The notes beneath the pieces were generated by a model, which was given only the letters and a program-made list of their open reading frames with translations, had not been told where the DNA came from and searched no databases. 64,000 nucleotides of DNA from Agromyces italicus DSM 16388 (GTDB lineage Bacteria; Actinomycetota; Actinomycetes; Actinomycetales; Microbacteriaceae): the NCBI RefSeq assembly GCF_000421545.1, contig NZ_ATXF01000009.1, forward strand, positions 1 to 64,000, read 5' to 3'. A program made the translations under genes and the position numbers. Positions 22,185-32,731 of this stretch are shown piece by piece. Numbering within the stretch: the stretch's first letter is position 1; each line of letters begins with the position of its first letter.

Positions 22185-22243
22185 TCGAAACCAGAGCGTA
22201 CGCACGGTTTCGAGACGGCGCTGGCGCGCCTCCTCAACCCGCC
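22158..22243. repeat. Inverted-repeat element (GAGACG/CTCCTCAACC family)
   Basis: GGTTGAGGAGCG...CGTCTCGAAACC on the left is matched by CGGTTTCGAGACG...CTCCTCAACCC on the right around a short centre, giving a long imperfect hairpin. The right half is shared with other intergenic elements in the window. Confidence 0.7.
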
Positions 22244-22342
22244 GATGGGGTCGTCCTCCACAGACCGAACAACGAGGCCACCTTCGCCCAATCGCCCGAA
22301 ACCCCTCGGTCCGGTCGTCGCATGCGGACAGACTTCGGATCC

Positions 22343-22636
22343 ATGGCCCACATGTATGACCTCCGCTGCCGCGACAACAGTTTCTACGTCGGCAGCACGC
22401 GGAATCTCGAACGACGCCTCGAGGAGCATGCACTCGGTGCCGTGCCGTCGTATACGTCGTCCCGGCTCCCAGTCGAATTGGTCTACGCCGAGGAGTACGA
22501 CCGTATCGACGACGCCTACGCCCGCGAGAAGCAGGTACAGGGCTGGAGCAGACGCAAGCGCGAGGCGCTCATGGCGGGCGAGTTCGATCAGCTGCCCCGG
22601 CTGAGCAGTCGGGCGCGCGAGCGCGAGACCCCGTGA
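22343..22636 (+). CDS. GIY-YIG endonuclease-like small protein
   Basis: A 97-residue single GIY-YIG domain of the UPF0213/YhbQ type. The core MYDLRCRDNSFYVGSTRNLERRLEEH carries the second motif (FYVGS) and the catalytic Arg, with the GIY position changed to YDL; a later EKQVQGWSRRKREALMAG is also family-typical. A start at 22322 is possible too. Function of these small proteins is unclear. It is flanked on both sides by repetitive elements and does not belong to the purine pathway, so it is probably a chance insertion between iclR and xdh. Confidence 0.8.
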   Translation: MAHMYDLRCRDNSFYVGSTRNLERRLEEHALGAVPSYTSSRLPVELVYAEEYDRIDDAYAREKQVQGWSRRKREALMAGEFDQLPRLSSRARERETP

Positions 22637-22647
22637 TATGCGCGATC

Positions 22648-22690
22648 GGGTTTCGAGACGGTCGCTCCGCTCCCTCCTCAATTCACCCTT
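22648..22690. repeat. GTTTCGAGACG...CTCCTCAA intergenic element
   Basis: GGGTTTCGAGACGGTCGCTC followed by CGCTCCCTCCTCAATTCACC; same family as 22206-22243 and 54639-54682. It directly follows the GIY-YIG gene. Confidence 0.6.
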
Positions 22691-22747
22691 CTCAGGCAGC
22701 CTTGACGAACTGGACGACTCGCCGTACTCTTCCATCATTCAGAATTA

Positions 22748-22768
22748 CGATTCCGAATGTCGGAATCG
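22748..22768. promoter_or_regulatory. Perfect 21-bp palindromic operator before small ORF
   Basis: CGATTCCGA-ATG-TCGGAATCG is a perfect palindrome containing TTCCG-AATGT-CGGAA, the island's operator pattern. A weaker overlapping match (TTCAG-AATTA-CGATT) begins at 22738. It lies 20 bases before the start codon of the small ORF. Confidence 0.75.
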
Positions 22769-22788
22769 ACAGATCGAGAGGAGCGAAG

Positions 22789-22953
22789 ATGCACCACCAC
22801 AGCCAGGAGCCGTCGAGCGTCGCACGCCCCGACGCTTTCACCGCCTCCATCGTGATCGACCCCGATATCCACATGCCGCCGCCCACCGGCCGGCACAGCC
22901 TGGTCGTGCGCCTGCTCCACCGTGTGCCGGGACTCCGATGGCTGGCATCCTGA
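22789..22953 (+). CDS. Small protein of 54 residues, unrecognised
   Basis: Starts MHHHSQEPSSVARPDAF and ends LLHRVPGLRWLAS; I recognise no family. It has His-rich first residues, a central VIDPDIHMPPPTGRH and a basic amphipathic tail. Support for being real: a strong AGAGGAG ribosome binding site seven bases before the ATG, a perfect copy of the purine operator just upstream, and another operator just after the stop. The codon use is high-GC like the neighbours. It could be a leader peptide for the xdh operon or a small partner protein; neither is shown by the sequence. Confidence 0.55.
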   Translation: MHHHSQEPSSVARPDAFTASIVIDPDIHMPPPTGRHSLVVRLLHRVPGLRWLAS

Positions 22954-22963
22954 TGCAGGTGTT

Positions 22964-22978
22964 ATCCGCTGTACGGAA
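22964..22978. promoter_or_regulatory. Purine-regulon operator before xdhA
   Basis: ATCCG-CTGTA-CGGAA matches nine of ten positions of TTCCG-N5-CGGAA. It lies in the 168-base gap between the small ORF and xdhA, in an AT-richer stretch. Confidence 0.6.
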
Positions 22979-23121
22979 TCACCATTTCGAATAGCAAGAA
23001 CTTCCTGCCGCCGACGCAGTATCATCGAGATGACTGCCGGAGGCAGGCGCGGTGCGAGGTGGGGCCATCGGGGCCCCGGTGCCGCAGGTGTCGATGTCGA
23101 CGCCGAACCTGAGGAGATCCG

Positions 23122-24599
23122 ATGCACGACCTCGTCGTCACCGTCAACGGGCGCTCCCGCCCAATGCAGGGCGCCACGGCCCACACCACCGCGCTCGACT
23201 GGCTCCGGGATTCCGGACTCACCGGAAGCAAGGAAGGCTGCGCCGAAGGCGAGTGCGGCGCCTGCGCGATGCTCGTCGCGACCCCCGGCGAACAGGGCGG
23301 CACGGAGTGGACCGCGGTCAACGCCTGCCTCGTACCGGTCGCCGCGCTGAATGGCCAGGAGGTCGTGACCGCCGAGGGCCTCGGCTCCCCCGACGCGCTC
23401 CATCCCGTGCAGGAGAAGCTCGCCGAGGCGGGCGGCTCGCAGTGCGGGTACTGCACGCCCGGATTCGCGTGCAGCATGGCCGGCGAGTACTACCGCGCCG
23501 ACCGAGTTCCCTCAGGCGAGCACGCTGCGACCGACGAGCACGATGAGGGATGCTCCGTGCACGACCCCGAGCACGGACCGAACGGCTTCGACCTGCACGC
23601 GCTCAGCGGCAACCTGTGCCGTTGCACCGGGTACCGCCCGATCCGCGACGCCGCATACACGCTCGGCACGCCGGCCGACGACGACGAGCTCGCCGCCCGC
23701 CGCTCACGCCCGGCTCCGACGCCGGTGCCGACCGACTTCGAGGCCGACGGCGGACGGTTCGTCCGCCCGGCGAACCTCGACGACACGCTGCGCCTGATCC
23801 GCGACGAGCCGTCCGCGGTCCTCGTCGCCGGGTCGACCGACCTCGGCGTGGAGGTCAACATCCGCGGCCGCCGTGCGCCGCTCGTCGTCGCGATCGAGCA
23901 GCTCGACGAGCTCCGCACGCTCGCGATCGGCGACGACGTGATCGAGATCGGTGCAGCGCTCTCGCTCTCCGAGATCGAGCGCCGGCTCGCCGGGCGCATC
24001 CCGCTGCTCGCCCAGCTCCTCCCCCAGTTCGCTTCGCGACTCATCCGCAACCGGGGCACGATCGGCGGCAACCTCGGCACCGGCTCGCCGATCGGCGACA
24101 CCCCGCCCGCGCTCCTCGCGCTCGGCGCACGACTCGTGCTCGCCTCGTCCGACGGCGAACGCGAGGTCGAGCTCGCCGACTACTTCACCGGGTACCGCCA
24201 GACCGTGCGGCGCCCCGATGAACTCATCCGCGCGATCCGCATCCCGCTGCCGCTCGCACGAATCACCGCCTTCCACAAGATCGCGAAGCGCCGCTTCGAC
24301 GACATCTCGAGCGTCGCGCTCGGTTTCGCCCTCGACGTGGAAGACGGCATCGTGACGAGCGCCCGCATCGGGCTCGGCGGAGTCGCCGCCACTCCTCTGC
24401 GCGCAACCGCGACCGAGGCCGCCCTCACCGGCAAGCCGTGGAACGTCGCCACCGTGCGCGCCGCCTCGTCGGTGCTGCGGGGCGAGGGCACCCCGATGAG
24501 CGACCACCGCGCTTCGAGCGAGTACCGATCGCTCATGCTCGGCAACGCCCTGTTGAAGCTCTACAGCCAGACCGTCATCGAATCGAAGGAGGTGTCGGC

Positions 24600-24603
<4 letters not shown>
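23122..24603 (+). CDS. xdhA: Xanthine dehydrogenase, FeS/FAD subunit
   Basis: A 493-residue subunit carrying two [2Fe-2S] clusters and FAD, passing electrons from the molybdenum site to NAD. The first cluster uses C40, C45, C48 and C69 (EGCAEGECGACAM); the second C108, C111, C166 and C168 (SQCGYCTPGF, NLCRCTGYRPI). A Gly/His/Asp-rich insert of about 35 residues separates the two halves of the second motif. The FAD domain begins at about 200 (FVRPANLDDTLRLI, GTIGGNLGTGSPIGD). GAGGAGAT precedes the ATG. First gene of xdhA-xdhB-xdhC-SDR; its stop overlaps the xdhB start (ATGA). Confidence 0.95.
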
Positions 24604-27017
<2,414 letters not shown>

Positions 27018-27030
27018 GCGGGGCCGCACG

Positions 27031-27918
27031 ATGGACTGGCTCGACGCACTGCGACGGCTCCGCGAATCGCGGACGCCTGCGGTGATCGTCACACTCGCGA
27101 TCGTGCGCGGCCACGCGCCGCGCAACGGCGGCGCGAAGATGGTCGTCGCCCCCGACCGCGTCTTCGGCACGGTCGGAGGCGGCAACCTCGAGGCGACGGC
27201 GATCGGTCGCGCCCGCGAGCTGCTCGTATCGGGCTCGGTCGAACCCGAACTGCTCGCGCTGAAGCTCAGCGACAAGGCCACGACCGAGTACGGCGTGCAG
27301 TGCTGCGGAGGAGAGGTCACCCTCATGCTCGAACCCGTCCGGGTCGTCCCCTCGGTCGCGATCTTCGGGATGGGGCACGTCGGGCTCGAGCTCGCACGCG
27401 TCCTCGCCCGGCAGGAGCTCGAACTGCACCTCGTCGACTCGCGCGCCGAGATGCTTTCGGCCGAGCGGATCGGCGAACCCGGGGTCTCAGGAGTGCTCGC
27501 CGACGCCGTCGCCGAGGTGCGCGTGCATCACGAGCCCGTTCCCGAGGCCGGCCTCGCCCTGCTGCCGCCGGGTGCTCACGTGCTCATCATGACGCACGAC
27601 CACGTCGAAGACCTCGCGGTCACCGACACCGCGCTCAGGCGCGACGACCTGGGCTCCGTCGGGCTCATCGGCTCACGGTCGAAGTGGGCGCGGTTCCGCA
27701 CCAAGCTCGGCGAGCTCGGGCACGACGACGACGATCTCGCCAGGGTGACGACGCCGATCGGCGTGCCCGAGGTCGCCGGCAAGGCGCCCGCGACGATCGC
27801 GGTGAGCGTGGCCGCGCGCATCCTGCAGCTGATCGAGGAGGCGCAGTCGGCCGAGGTCGACGCCGCCGACACGGGCGGAGCCGACGCATCGGCGCCGGCC
27901 GCCGGCCCAGCGGAATGA
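27031..27918 (+). CDS. xdhC: Xanthine dehydrogenase accessory protein XdhC
   Basis: A 295-residue chaperone that binds the molybdenum cofactor, promotes its sulfuration and inserts it into XdhB. The N-terminal XdhC/CoxI domain shows TLAIVRGHAPRNGGAKMVV, GTVGGGNLEATAI and a Cys pair in YGVQCCGGEVTLMLEP. The Rossmann part has FGMGHVGLELARVLARQEL and the segment GLIGSRSKWARFR. The ATG at 27031 lies 13 bases after xdhB; the C-terminus ends in an Ala/Gly-rich tail. The stop overlaps the SDR gene start (ATGA). Confidence 0.93.
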   Translation: MDWLDALRRLRESRTPAVIVTLAIVRGHAPRNGGAKMVVAPDRVFGTVGGGNLEATAIGRARELLVSGSVEPELLALKLSDKATTEYGVQCCGGEVTLMLEPVRVVPSVAIFGMGHVGLELARVLARQELELHLVDSRAEMLSAERIGEPGVSGVLADAVAEVRVHHEPVPEAGLALLPPGAHVLIMTHDHVEDLAVTDTALRRDDLGSVGLIGSRSKWARFRTKLGELGHDDDDLARVTTPIGVPEVAGKAPATIAVSVAARILQLIEEAQSAEVDAADTGGADASAPAAGPAE

Positions 27919-28682
27919 ACTCACCAGAACGCTCGGTCATCGTCACCGGAGCGGGCACGGGCATCGGGCGGGCGACGGCGCGCGCGCTGCTCGCTGCAGG
28001 CTTCGGCGTCACGCTCGCGGGGCGCCGATCCGGCCCGCTCGAGGAGGCGGCTTCGATGCACGAGCGCGACTCGAGGCATCCCGCCGCACTCGTCGTCGCC
28101 TGCGACGTGACCGACGCCGCGCAGGTCGACGCACTCGTGGCGGCGCACGCCCGGCGCTTCGGTCGTCTCGACGTGCTCGTGAACAACGCGGGCGTGTCCG
28201 GCCCGTCCGCCGACGTCGGCGAACTGCGCCCCGACGACTGGGCGGAGGTCGTCGCCGTCAATCTCACCGGCGCGGTGCTCTGCGCCGGCGCCGCATTCCG
28301 ACAGATGGCGGCTCAGCGACCGAGCGGCGGACGCATCATCGACAACGGCTCGATCGCCGCGCAGTCGCCTCGCCCGAAATCGGTCGCCTACACCACCACC
28401 AAGCACGCGATCGCCGGGCTCACGAAGTCGATCGAGCTCGACGGGCGACCGTACGGCATCAGTGCGACGCAGCTCGACGTCGGCAACGCCCGCACCGAAC
28501 TGCTCGACGGATTCGTCGGAGAGGGTGCGCTCCCGGCCGACGGACGCCGCGTCGTCGAACCGACCATGGACGTCGGCGTCGTCGCGGACCTCATCGTGAT
28601 GCTCGCCGGGCTTCCTGCTGAGGCGAGCGTGCCCCAACTCACGGCGACCGCCGCCGGCATGCCCTTCATCGGACGCGGCTGA
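27915..28682 (+). CDS. Short-chain dehydrogenase/reductase in xdh operon
   Basis: A 255-residue classical SDR oxidoreductase. The cofactor motif TGAGTGIG is at residues 11-18, NNAG near 92-95, catalytic Ser in DNGSIAA and the YxxxK pair in AYTTTKHA near 157-164. Substrate is unknown. Its ATG overlaps the xdhC stop, so it is translated with the xanthine dehydrogenase genes, which makes a role in purine or C2/C3 metabolism plausible but unproven. An imperfect hairpin at 28708-28734 may end the transcript. Confidence 0.85.
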   Translation: MNSPERSVIVTGAGTGIGRATARALLAAGFGVTLAGRRSGPLEEAASMHERDSRHPAALVVACDVTDAAQVDALVAAHARRFGRLDVLVNNAGVSGPSADVGELRPDDWAEVVAVNLTGAVLCAGAAFRQMAAQRPSGGRIIDNGSIAAQSPRPKSVAYTTTKHAIAGLTKSIELDGRPYGISATQLDVGNARTELLDGFVGEGALPADGRRVVEPTMDVGVVADLIVMLAGLPAEASVPQLTATAAGMPFIGRG

Positions 28683-28761
28683 GCGACGCCGGCGATCAGC
28701 TGTCCCCGCTGGCCCCGGCGTGCCCGGAGCCAGCGGCCGTCGCCCGTGACCCGTCGCCCTC

Positions 28762-28842
28762 GCACGTCGCACGTCGCACGTCGCACGTCGCACGTCGCAC
28801 GTCGCACGTCGCACGTCGCACGTCGCACGTCGCACGTCGCAC
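28762..28842. repeat. Heptamer tandem repeat GCACGTC, 11 copies
   Basis: Eleven exact copies of GCACGTC at 28762-28838 plus four bases of a twelfth. It lies in the 312-base gap between the convergent SDR and MFS genes, which contains no supported ORF. Confidence 0.97.
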
Positions 28843-28863
28843 GGAGGATCACTCCCAGCACCG

Positions 28864-28894
28864 TGTGGTCATGTGGTCATGTGGTCGCACAAGG
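28864..28894. repeat. Single copy of the 31-nt repeat found at 50381-50566
   Basis: TGTGGTCATGTGGTCATGTG followed by GTCGCACAAGG is 31 bases and aligns along its full length with the unit repeated six times at 50381-50566, differing at a few positions. A partial second copy follows to about 28912. Confidence 0.75.
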
Positions 28895-28994
28895 CGTGGT
28901 CATGCGGTCGCCCGTCGCGGCCGGGATCCCCGTCGAGAACGACCCGGCAGAGGTGGCAGCGCTTTCCGCCGCTCCGGCTCCTCGGCCCCCGGAA

Positions 28995-30227
28995 TCAGGC
29001 GGAGGGCGCTGAACTGCGCCGCAGCAGCGCGAGGGGCAGCGTCGCGAGCGAGATCGCGGCCGCCACCAGGAAGGCGGCGCTGAACGAACTGCCCGTCGCG
29101 ATCATGCCGACGACGACCGCTCCGATGCCGCTGCCGGCGTCGAAGCCGATGTTCCAGACGGCGCTCGCGAAGACCGACTGGTTCGGCGGCACGACGGCGA
29201 ACGCCTCGCCCATGGTGAGGTTCTGGAGGGCGCCGTAGCTCAACCCGACCAGCGCGAGCCCGACGAGCAGCGGTGCGGTCGAGGCATCCATCGCCGGAGC
29301 ACCGGCAGCATCGTCGGCTCCCCCACCGACGCCGGTCACCGCCCACGCGACGAGCGCGAGCCCGGTCATCGTCGCCACGATGAACGGCCACAGCAGCCGG
29401 TGCGTGCCGAAGCGGTCGGCCATTCCACCGACCAGCCAACGGGAGAGCGCCGCCATCGCGGTGAACAACGCGAGCCCGACGGTGACGGTCACGGCGTCGC
29501 CTGTGAGCTGCGGGGTGAACGTGATGAGCGCACCTCCAGCGAGCGTCACGCCGAGGAGGATCCCGACCGGTGCGATCAACCTGCGAAGCGCGGCCGCCCG
29601 TCCCACGTGGTGCACGTGCCCGGCCTCGGCGGCGGCAGCGGCCTGCTCCGTATGCCGGGCGTGCAGGCGCCGCGCGAGCCGGATCGCGGGCACGATGCCG
29701 ACGAGCGGCAGCGCCCCGGCGAGGAAGACCCACTGATATCCGAACGTCTCGGCGACCCACGGCGCCAGTGGCAGCAGCACGAGCTGCGGCCCGGCGATCG
29801 CGAGCCCGAAGGCACCGATCGCCCGCCCACGTCGGGCGGGCTCGACGAGGTCGGCGACCGCACCCGATCCGGCGACGGTGAGCACCGCGAAGCCCGCACC
29901 GCGCACCGCGGCGACCGCGAGCACGGGGCCGAGCTCGTTCGAGACGAGATGCACGAGCGACGGTGCACCGAGGAGGACGAGGCCCGCCACGAGCACCGGG
30001 CCCCAGCCGAGACGGCGCAGCGCCGCCGGCACGAAGGTCTGGAACAGCACCGTGCACAGCATGAAGACGCCGGTCACGAGTCCCGCGCCTGCGGCGTCGG
30101 CACCGCCTGTCACCGCCCACTGCGGCGCCACGGGAAGCAGCACGGCATAGCCCGAGAAGCCCGCCGCGATCATCGTGAGCAGTGCCGGCATGCCGGGTGC
30201 GCGCCAGACCGAGTCCGTCACGTGCAT
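28995..30227 (-). CDS. MFS transporter
   Basis: A 410-residue major facilitator with about twelve hydrophobic segments and a central charged/His-rich loop (RRLHARHTEQ...GHVHHVGR) between the two halves. Motifs such as GSGAVADLVEPARRGRAIG and GGMADRFGTHRLL match the MFS A-type loops. The ATG at 30227 has GGAGGAGG six bases upstream. It lies between the xdh operon and the purine permease and may export or import a purine or breakdown product, but nothing in the sequence fixes the substrate. The permease gene upstream on the same strand has its own terminator in between. Confidence 0.85.
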   Translation of the reverse strand: MHVTDSVWRAPGMPALLTMIAAGFSGYAVLLPVAPQWAVTGGADAAGAGLVTGVFMLCTVLFQTFVPAALRRLGWGPVLVAGLVLLGAPSLVHLVSNELGPVLAVAAVRGAGFAVLTVAGSGAVADLVEPARRGRAIGAFGLAIAGPQLVLLPLAPWVAETFGYQWVFLAGALPLVGIVPAIRLARRLHARHTEQAAAAAEAGHVHHVGRAAALRRLIAPVGILLGVTLAGGALITFTPQLTGDAVTVTVGLALFTAMAALSRWLVGGMADRFGTHRLLWPFIVATMTGLALVAWAVTGVGGGADDAAGAPAMDASTAPLLVGLALVGLSYGALQNLTMGEAFAVVPPNQSVFASAVWNIGFDAGSGIGAVVVGMIATGSSFSAAFLVAAAISLATLPLALLRRSSAPSA

Positions 30228-30306
30228 TCCTCCTCCTCGTGTCGGCCGTATCGGCGGCCGTTCGCCGCGACCCGCGTACCCGCGACGCCGCGACGCCGCG
30301 ACGCGG

Positions 30307-30343
30307 CCTGCCCCGGGCCGCACGAGGTGCGGGCCGGGGCAGG
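30307..30343 (-). terminator. Terminator hairpin after purine permease
   Basis: A 17-bp stem with one mismatch (CCTGCCCCGGGCCGCAC and near-complement) around a GAG loop, 25 bases after the permease stop. Confidence 0.8.
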
Positions 30344-30367
30344 CCGTCGACGCGGTGCCTTCTGCTC

Positions 30368-31912
30368 CTAGCCTGCCAGCAAGCCCTCGATCGGTCCGCG
30401 CACGAAGTACAGTGCGAAGCCCGCGGCGACCACCCACATCAGCCAGTGGACCTTGCGTCCCCGGCCGGATGCGGCGTTGATCAGCGCCCAGGAGATGAAG
30501 CCGACGCCGATGCCGTTCGCGATCGAGTACGTCAGCGGCATCGTCACGATCGTGAGGAACGCCGGCAGTGCCACCGCGAAGTTGGAGAACTTGATCTCCT
30601 TGATCTGGCCCATCATCATGGCGCCGACGACGACGAGCGCGGCCGATCCGACCTCGATCGGCACCACGAGGGTGAGCGGCGTCAGGAACATGGAGAGGAG
30701 GAACAGCACGCCGACCACGATCGAGGCGAGGCCCGTGCGGGCCCCCTCGCCGATGCCCGATGCGCTGTCGACGTACACCGTGTTGGACGAGGTCGACGTC
30801 GCGCCACCGGCGATGGCGCCGGCACCCTCGACGATGAAGGCGGCACGCAGGCGCGGGAAGGTCCCGTCCTTGTGGGCGAGTCCGGCGTTCTTCGCGAGAC
30901 CCGTCATCGTGCCCATCGCGTCGAAGAAGTTCGAGAACACGAGGGTGAAGACGAGCATCGTCGCGCTCAGCGCACCGATGCGGCCGAAGGCGCCGAAGAC
31001 GTCGAACTGGCCGACGAGCCCGAAGTCGGGAACGGTGAACAGGGCGGTCGGCAGCTCGGGGATCGTCATGTGCCAGCCGTTCGGGTCCTCGAACGAGGGG
31101 CCGAGCTTCAGCAGCGCCTGGGCGATGATCGCGATGATGGTCGTCACGACGATGCCGATCAGGATGCCACCGGGCACGCGTCGCGCGACGAGGATGCCGA
31201 TCAGCACGAGGCCGAGCAGGAAGATCAGCGTCGGCACCGACGTGATCGACCCGGCATCGCCGAGCTGCACCGGCGGGCCGCCGGGGGTGCGGTTGACGAA
31301 CCCCGAGTCGACGAAGCCGATGAACGCGATGAACAGGCCGATGCCGACCGTGATCGCCGCCTTCAGCGCCTGCGGCACGGCCCTGAAGATCGCCGTGCGG
31401 GCGCCGGTCGCTCCGAGCAGCACGATGATGATGCCGTTGATCACGACGAGGCCCATCGCCTCGGGCCACGTCACCTGCCCGACGACCGAGACCGCGAGGA
31501 AGGAGTTGATGCCGAGGCCGGCGGCGATCGCGAACGGCAGCCGGGCGAAGAGGCCGAAGAGGATCGTCATGAGCCCCGCGGTGAGCCCAGTCGCCGCACC
31601 GATCTGCGCCTGCTCGAGCGCATTGCCCGCGACGTCGTCGGTGCCGCCCAGGATGAGGGGGTTGAGGATCACGATGTACGCCATCGTGACGAAGGTGACG
31701 ATGCCACCCCGGATCTCGCGGCCGATCGTCGAGCCCCGGCGGGTGATCTCGAAGAAGCGGTCGAACGCGTTCTTGGGTTCGGCGTCGACCGTCGTCGTGG
31801 CGCCGGTCGGCAGCGGGTTCGGGATGCTCGCGACCGCGAAGGTGTCGGCGGGCTGTTCGGGCAGCGCCTCGGCCGGCTGGCCCTGGCCGCGGGTACTGGT
31901 GTCCTGCGTCAT
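30368..31912 (-). CDS. NCS2 (AzgA/PbuG-like) purine permease
   Basis: A 514-residue membrane transporter for guanine/hypoxanthine-type purines by family. After a 45-residue polar head it has the AzgA-family start FFEITRRGSTIGREIRGG, then GIVTFVTMAYIVILNP, LGINSFLA and, in the second half, FSNFFDAMGTMTGLAKNAG and GATSTSSNTVYVDSASG. About 12-14 membrane segments are predicted. It is cotranscribed with guanine deaminase 13 bases upstream, so guanine uptake and deamination to xanthine are coupled and feed the xanthine dehydrogenase. Confidence 0.92.
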   Translation of the reverse strand: MTQDTSTRGQGQPAEALPEQPADTFAVASIPNPLPTGATTTVDAEPKNAFDRFFEITRRGSTIGREIRGGIVTFVTMAYIVILNPLILGGTDDVAGNALEQAQIGAATGLTAGLMTILFGLFARLPFAIAAGLGINSFLAVSVVGQVTWPEAMGLVVINGIIIVLLGATGARTAIFRAVPQALKAAITVGIGLFIAFIGFVDSGFVNRTPGGPPVQLGDAGSITSVPTLIFLLGLVLIGILVARRVPGGILIGIVVTTIIAIIAQALLKLGPSFEDPNGWHMTIPELPTALFTVPDFGLVGQFDVFGAFGRIGALSATMLVFTLVFSNFFDAMGTMTGLAKNAGLAHKDGTFPRLRAAFIVEGAGAIAGGATSTSSNTVYVDSASGIGEGARTGLASIVVGVLFLLSMFLTPLTLVVPIEVGSAALVVVGAMMMGQIKEIKFSNFAVALPAFLTIVTMPLTYSIANGIGVGFISWALINAASGRGRKVHWLMWVVAAGFALYFVRGPIEGLLAG

Positions 31913-31925
31913 GTCGCTGCTCCGC

Positions 31926-32501
31926 TCAGTACTCGGTGCGGGTGGCGGTGTGCTGCCACTCGGTGAACGGGGCCACGCGCAGGTCGGCGGGCAGTTCGAT
32001 GTCGGAGACCGGCATGATCGCGCGGTCGGAGGCGTCTCCCTCGAAGTAGCGGTAGAAGACGGCGTCGTCGAAGCCGGCGTCGGCCGCGTCGTCGCGGTTC
32101 GCCGCGAAGTAGACGCGGTCGATGCGCGCCCACAGCGACGAGGCGAGGCACATCGGGCACGGCTCGCAACTCGTGTAGAGCGTGGCGCCCGAGAGGTCGA
32201 AGCTCCCGGTGCCCTGGCAGGCGGCGCGGATCGCGGAGACCTCGGCGTGCGCGGTCGGGTCGAGGTTGGCGGTGACGCGGTTCACCCCCTCGAAGACACG
32301 GCCGTCGGCGGTGACGACGATCGCGCCGAACGGGCCGCCCGCGTTGCGGACGTTCTCGGTCGCGATGCCGACGGCTCGAGCGAGGTAGTCAGCCGGAGTG
32401 GGGATCGATGCGACCTCGGCGGGCTGGGTGTTGGTGGGCTGGGTGGTGCTGGCGGGCTGGCCGTCGGTAGCCGTGACGGTTGAGAGTCCGAGCGAATCCA
32501 T
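31926..32501 (-). CDS. guaD: Guanine deaminase, CMP/dCMP-deaminase fold
   Basis: A 191-residue zinc hydrolase converting guanine to xanthine and ammonia. Zinc ligands and the proton-shuttle Glu are in TAHAEVSAIR, and the remaining cysteines in SCEPCPMCLASSLWA, as in the Bacillus GuaD group. The C-terminal half (DRVYFAANRDDAADAGFDD, FYRYFEG) is typical. Residues 1-35 are a Thr/Gln/Pro-rich head unlike the family. The ATG at 32501 has GGAAG upstream; the longer frame to 32639 has no start signal. First gene of the guaD-permease operon, facing an operator pair shared with the divergent molybdenum operon. Confidence 0.9.
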   Translation of the reverse strand: MDSLGLSTVTATDGQPASTTQPTNTQPAEVASIPTPADYLARAVGIATENVRNAGGPFGAIVVTADGRVFEGVNRVTANLDPTAHAEVSAIRAACQGTGSFDLSGATLYTSCEPCPMCLASSLWARIDRVYFAANRDDAADAGFDDAVFYRYFEGDASDRAIMPVSDIELPADLRVAPFTEWQHTATRTEY

Positions 32502-32673
32502 GAGAGGGCTTCCTTGCTGTTCATCGCCGGCGCGGTGGACTTCCCCGGGGTACCGGGTGGATCTCCGTTGATCCGACTCATGGGCGGCCGAGCGGTGGGC
32601 AGGGTTGCTGCGTCGGCCGAGTTCGAAGGTACCAGCCACCGGGTCAACCGTCCAGACGTTTTTGGAATTGTGA

Positions 32674-32688
32674 TTCCGATTTGCGGAA
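32674..32688. promoter_or_regulatory. Perfect purine-regulon operator near guaD
   Basis: TTCCG-ATTTG-CGGAA, a perfect match to the site in front of hyi, in the divergent gap between guaD and the HTH/TOBE gene. GGAAT-TGTG-ATTCC overlaps its left edge. Confidence 0.65.
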
Positions 32689-32702
32689 AGATGACTTGTA
32701 TC

Positions 32703-32716
32703 TCCGCAGATGCGGA
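32703..32716. promoter_or_regulatory. Palindrome abutting the mop-mod promoter
   Basis: TCCGCA-GA-TGCGGA is a perfect 14-bp palindrome; spacing between half-sites differs by one base from the purine operator. It ends two bases before the -10 box of the HTH/TOBE gene, so a bound protein would block that promoter. It may be a variant purine operator or a molybdate-responsive site. Confidence 0.5.
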
Positions 32717-32718
32717 AG

Positions 32719-32724
32719 TATTGT
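32719..32724 (+). promoter_or_regulatory. -10 box of leaderless promoter for mop-mod operon
   Basis: TATTGT ends seven bases before the ATG at 32732; no ribosome binding site lies between. Confidence 0.5.
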
Positions 32725-32731
32725 CCTCACC

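Noticed and set aside
28995-31469. 824-codon minus-strand frame joining the MFS gene to upstream sequence
   Set aside because: The part upstream of 30227 overlaps the purine permease in another frame; the MFS protein has its own ATG with GGAGGAGG.
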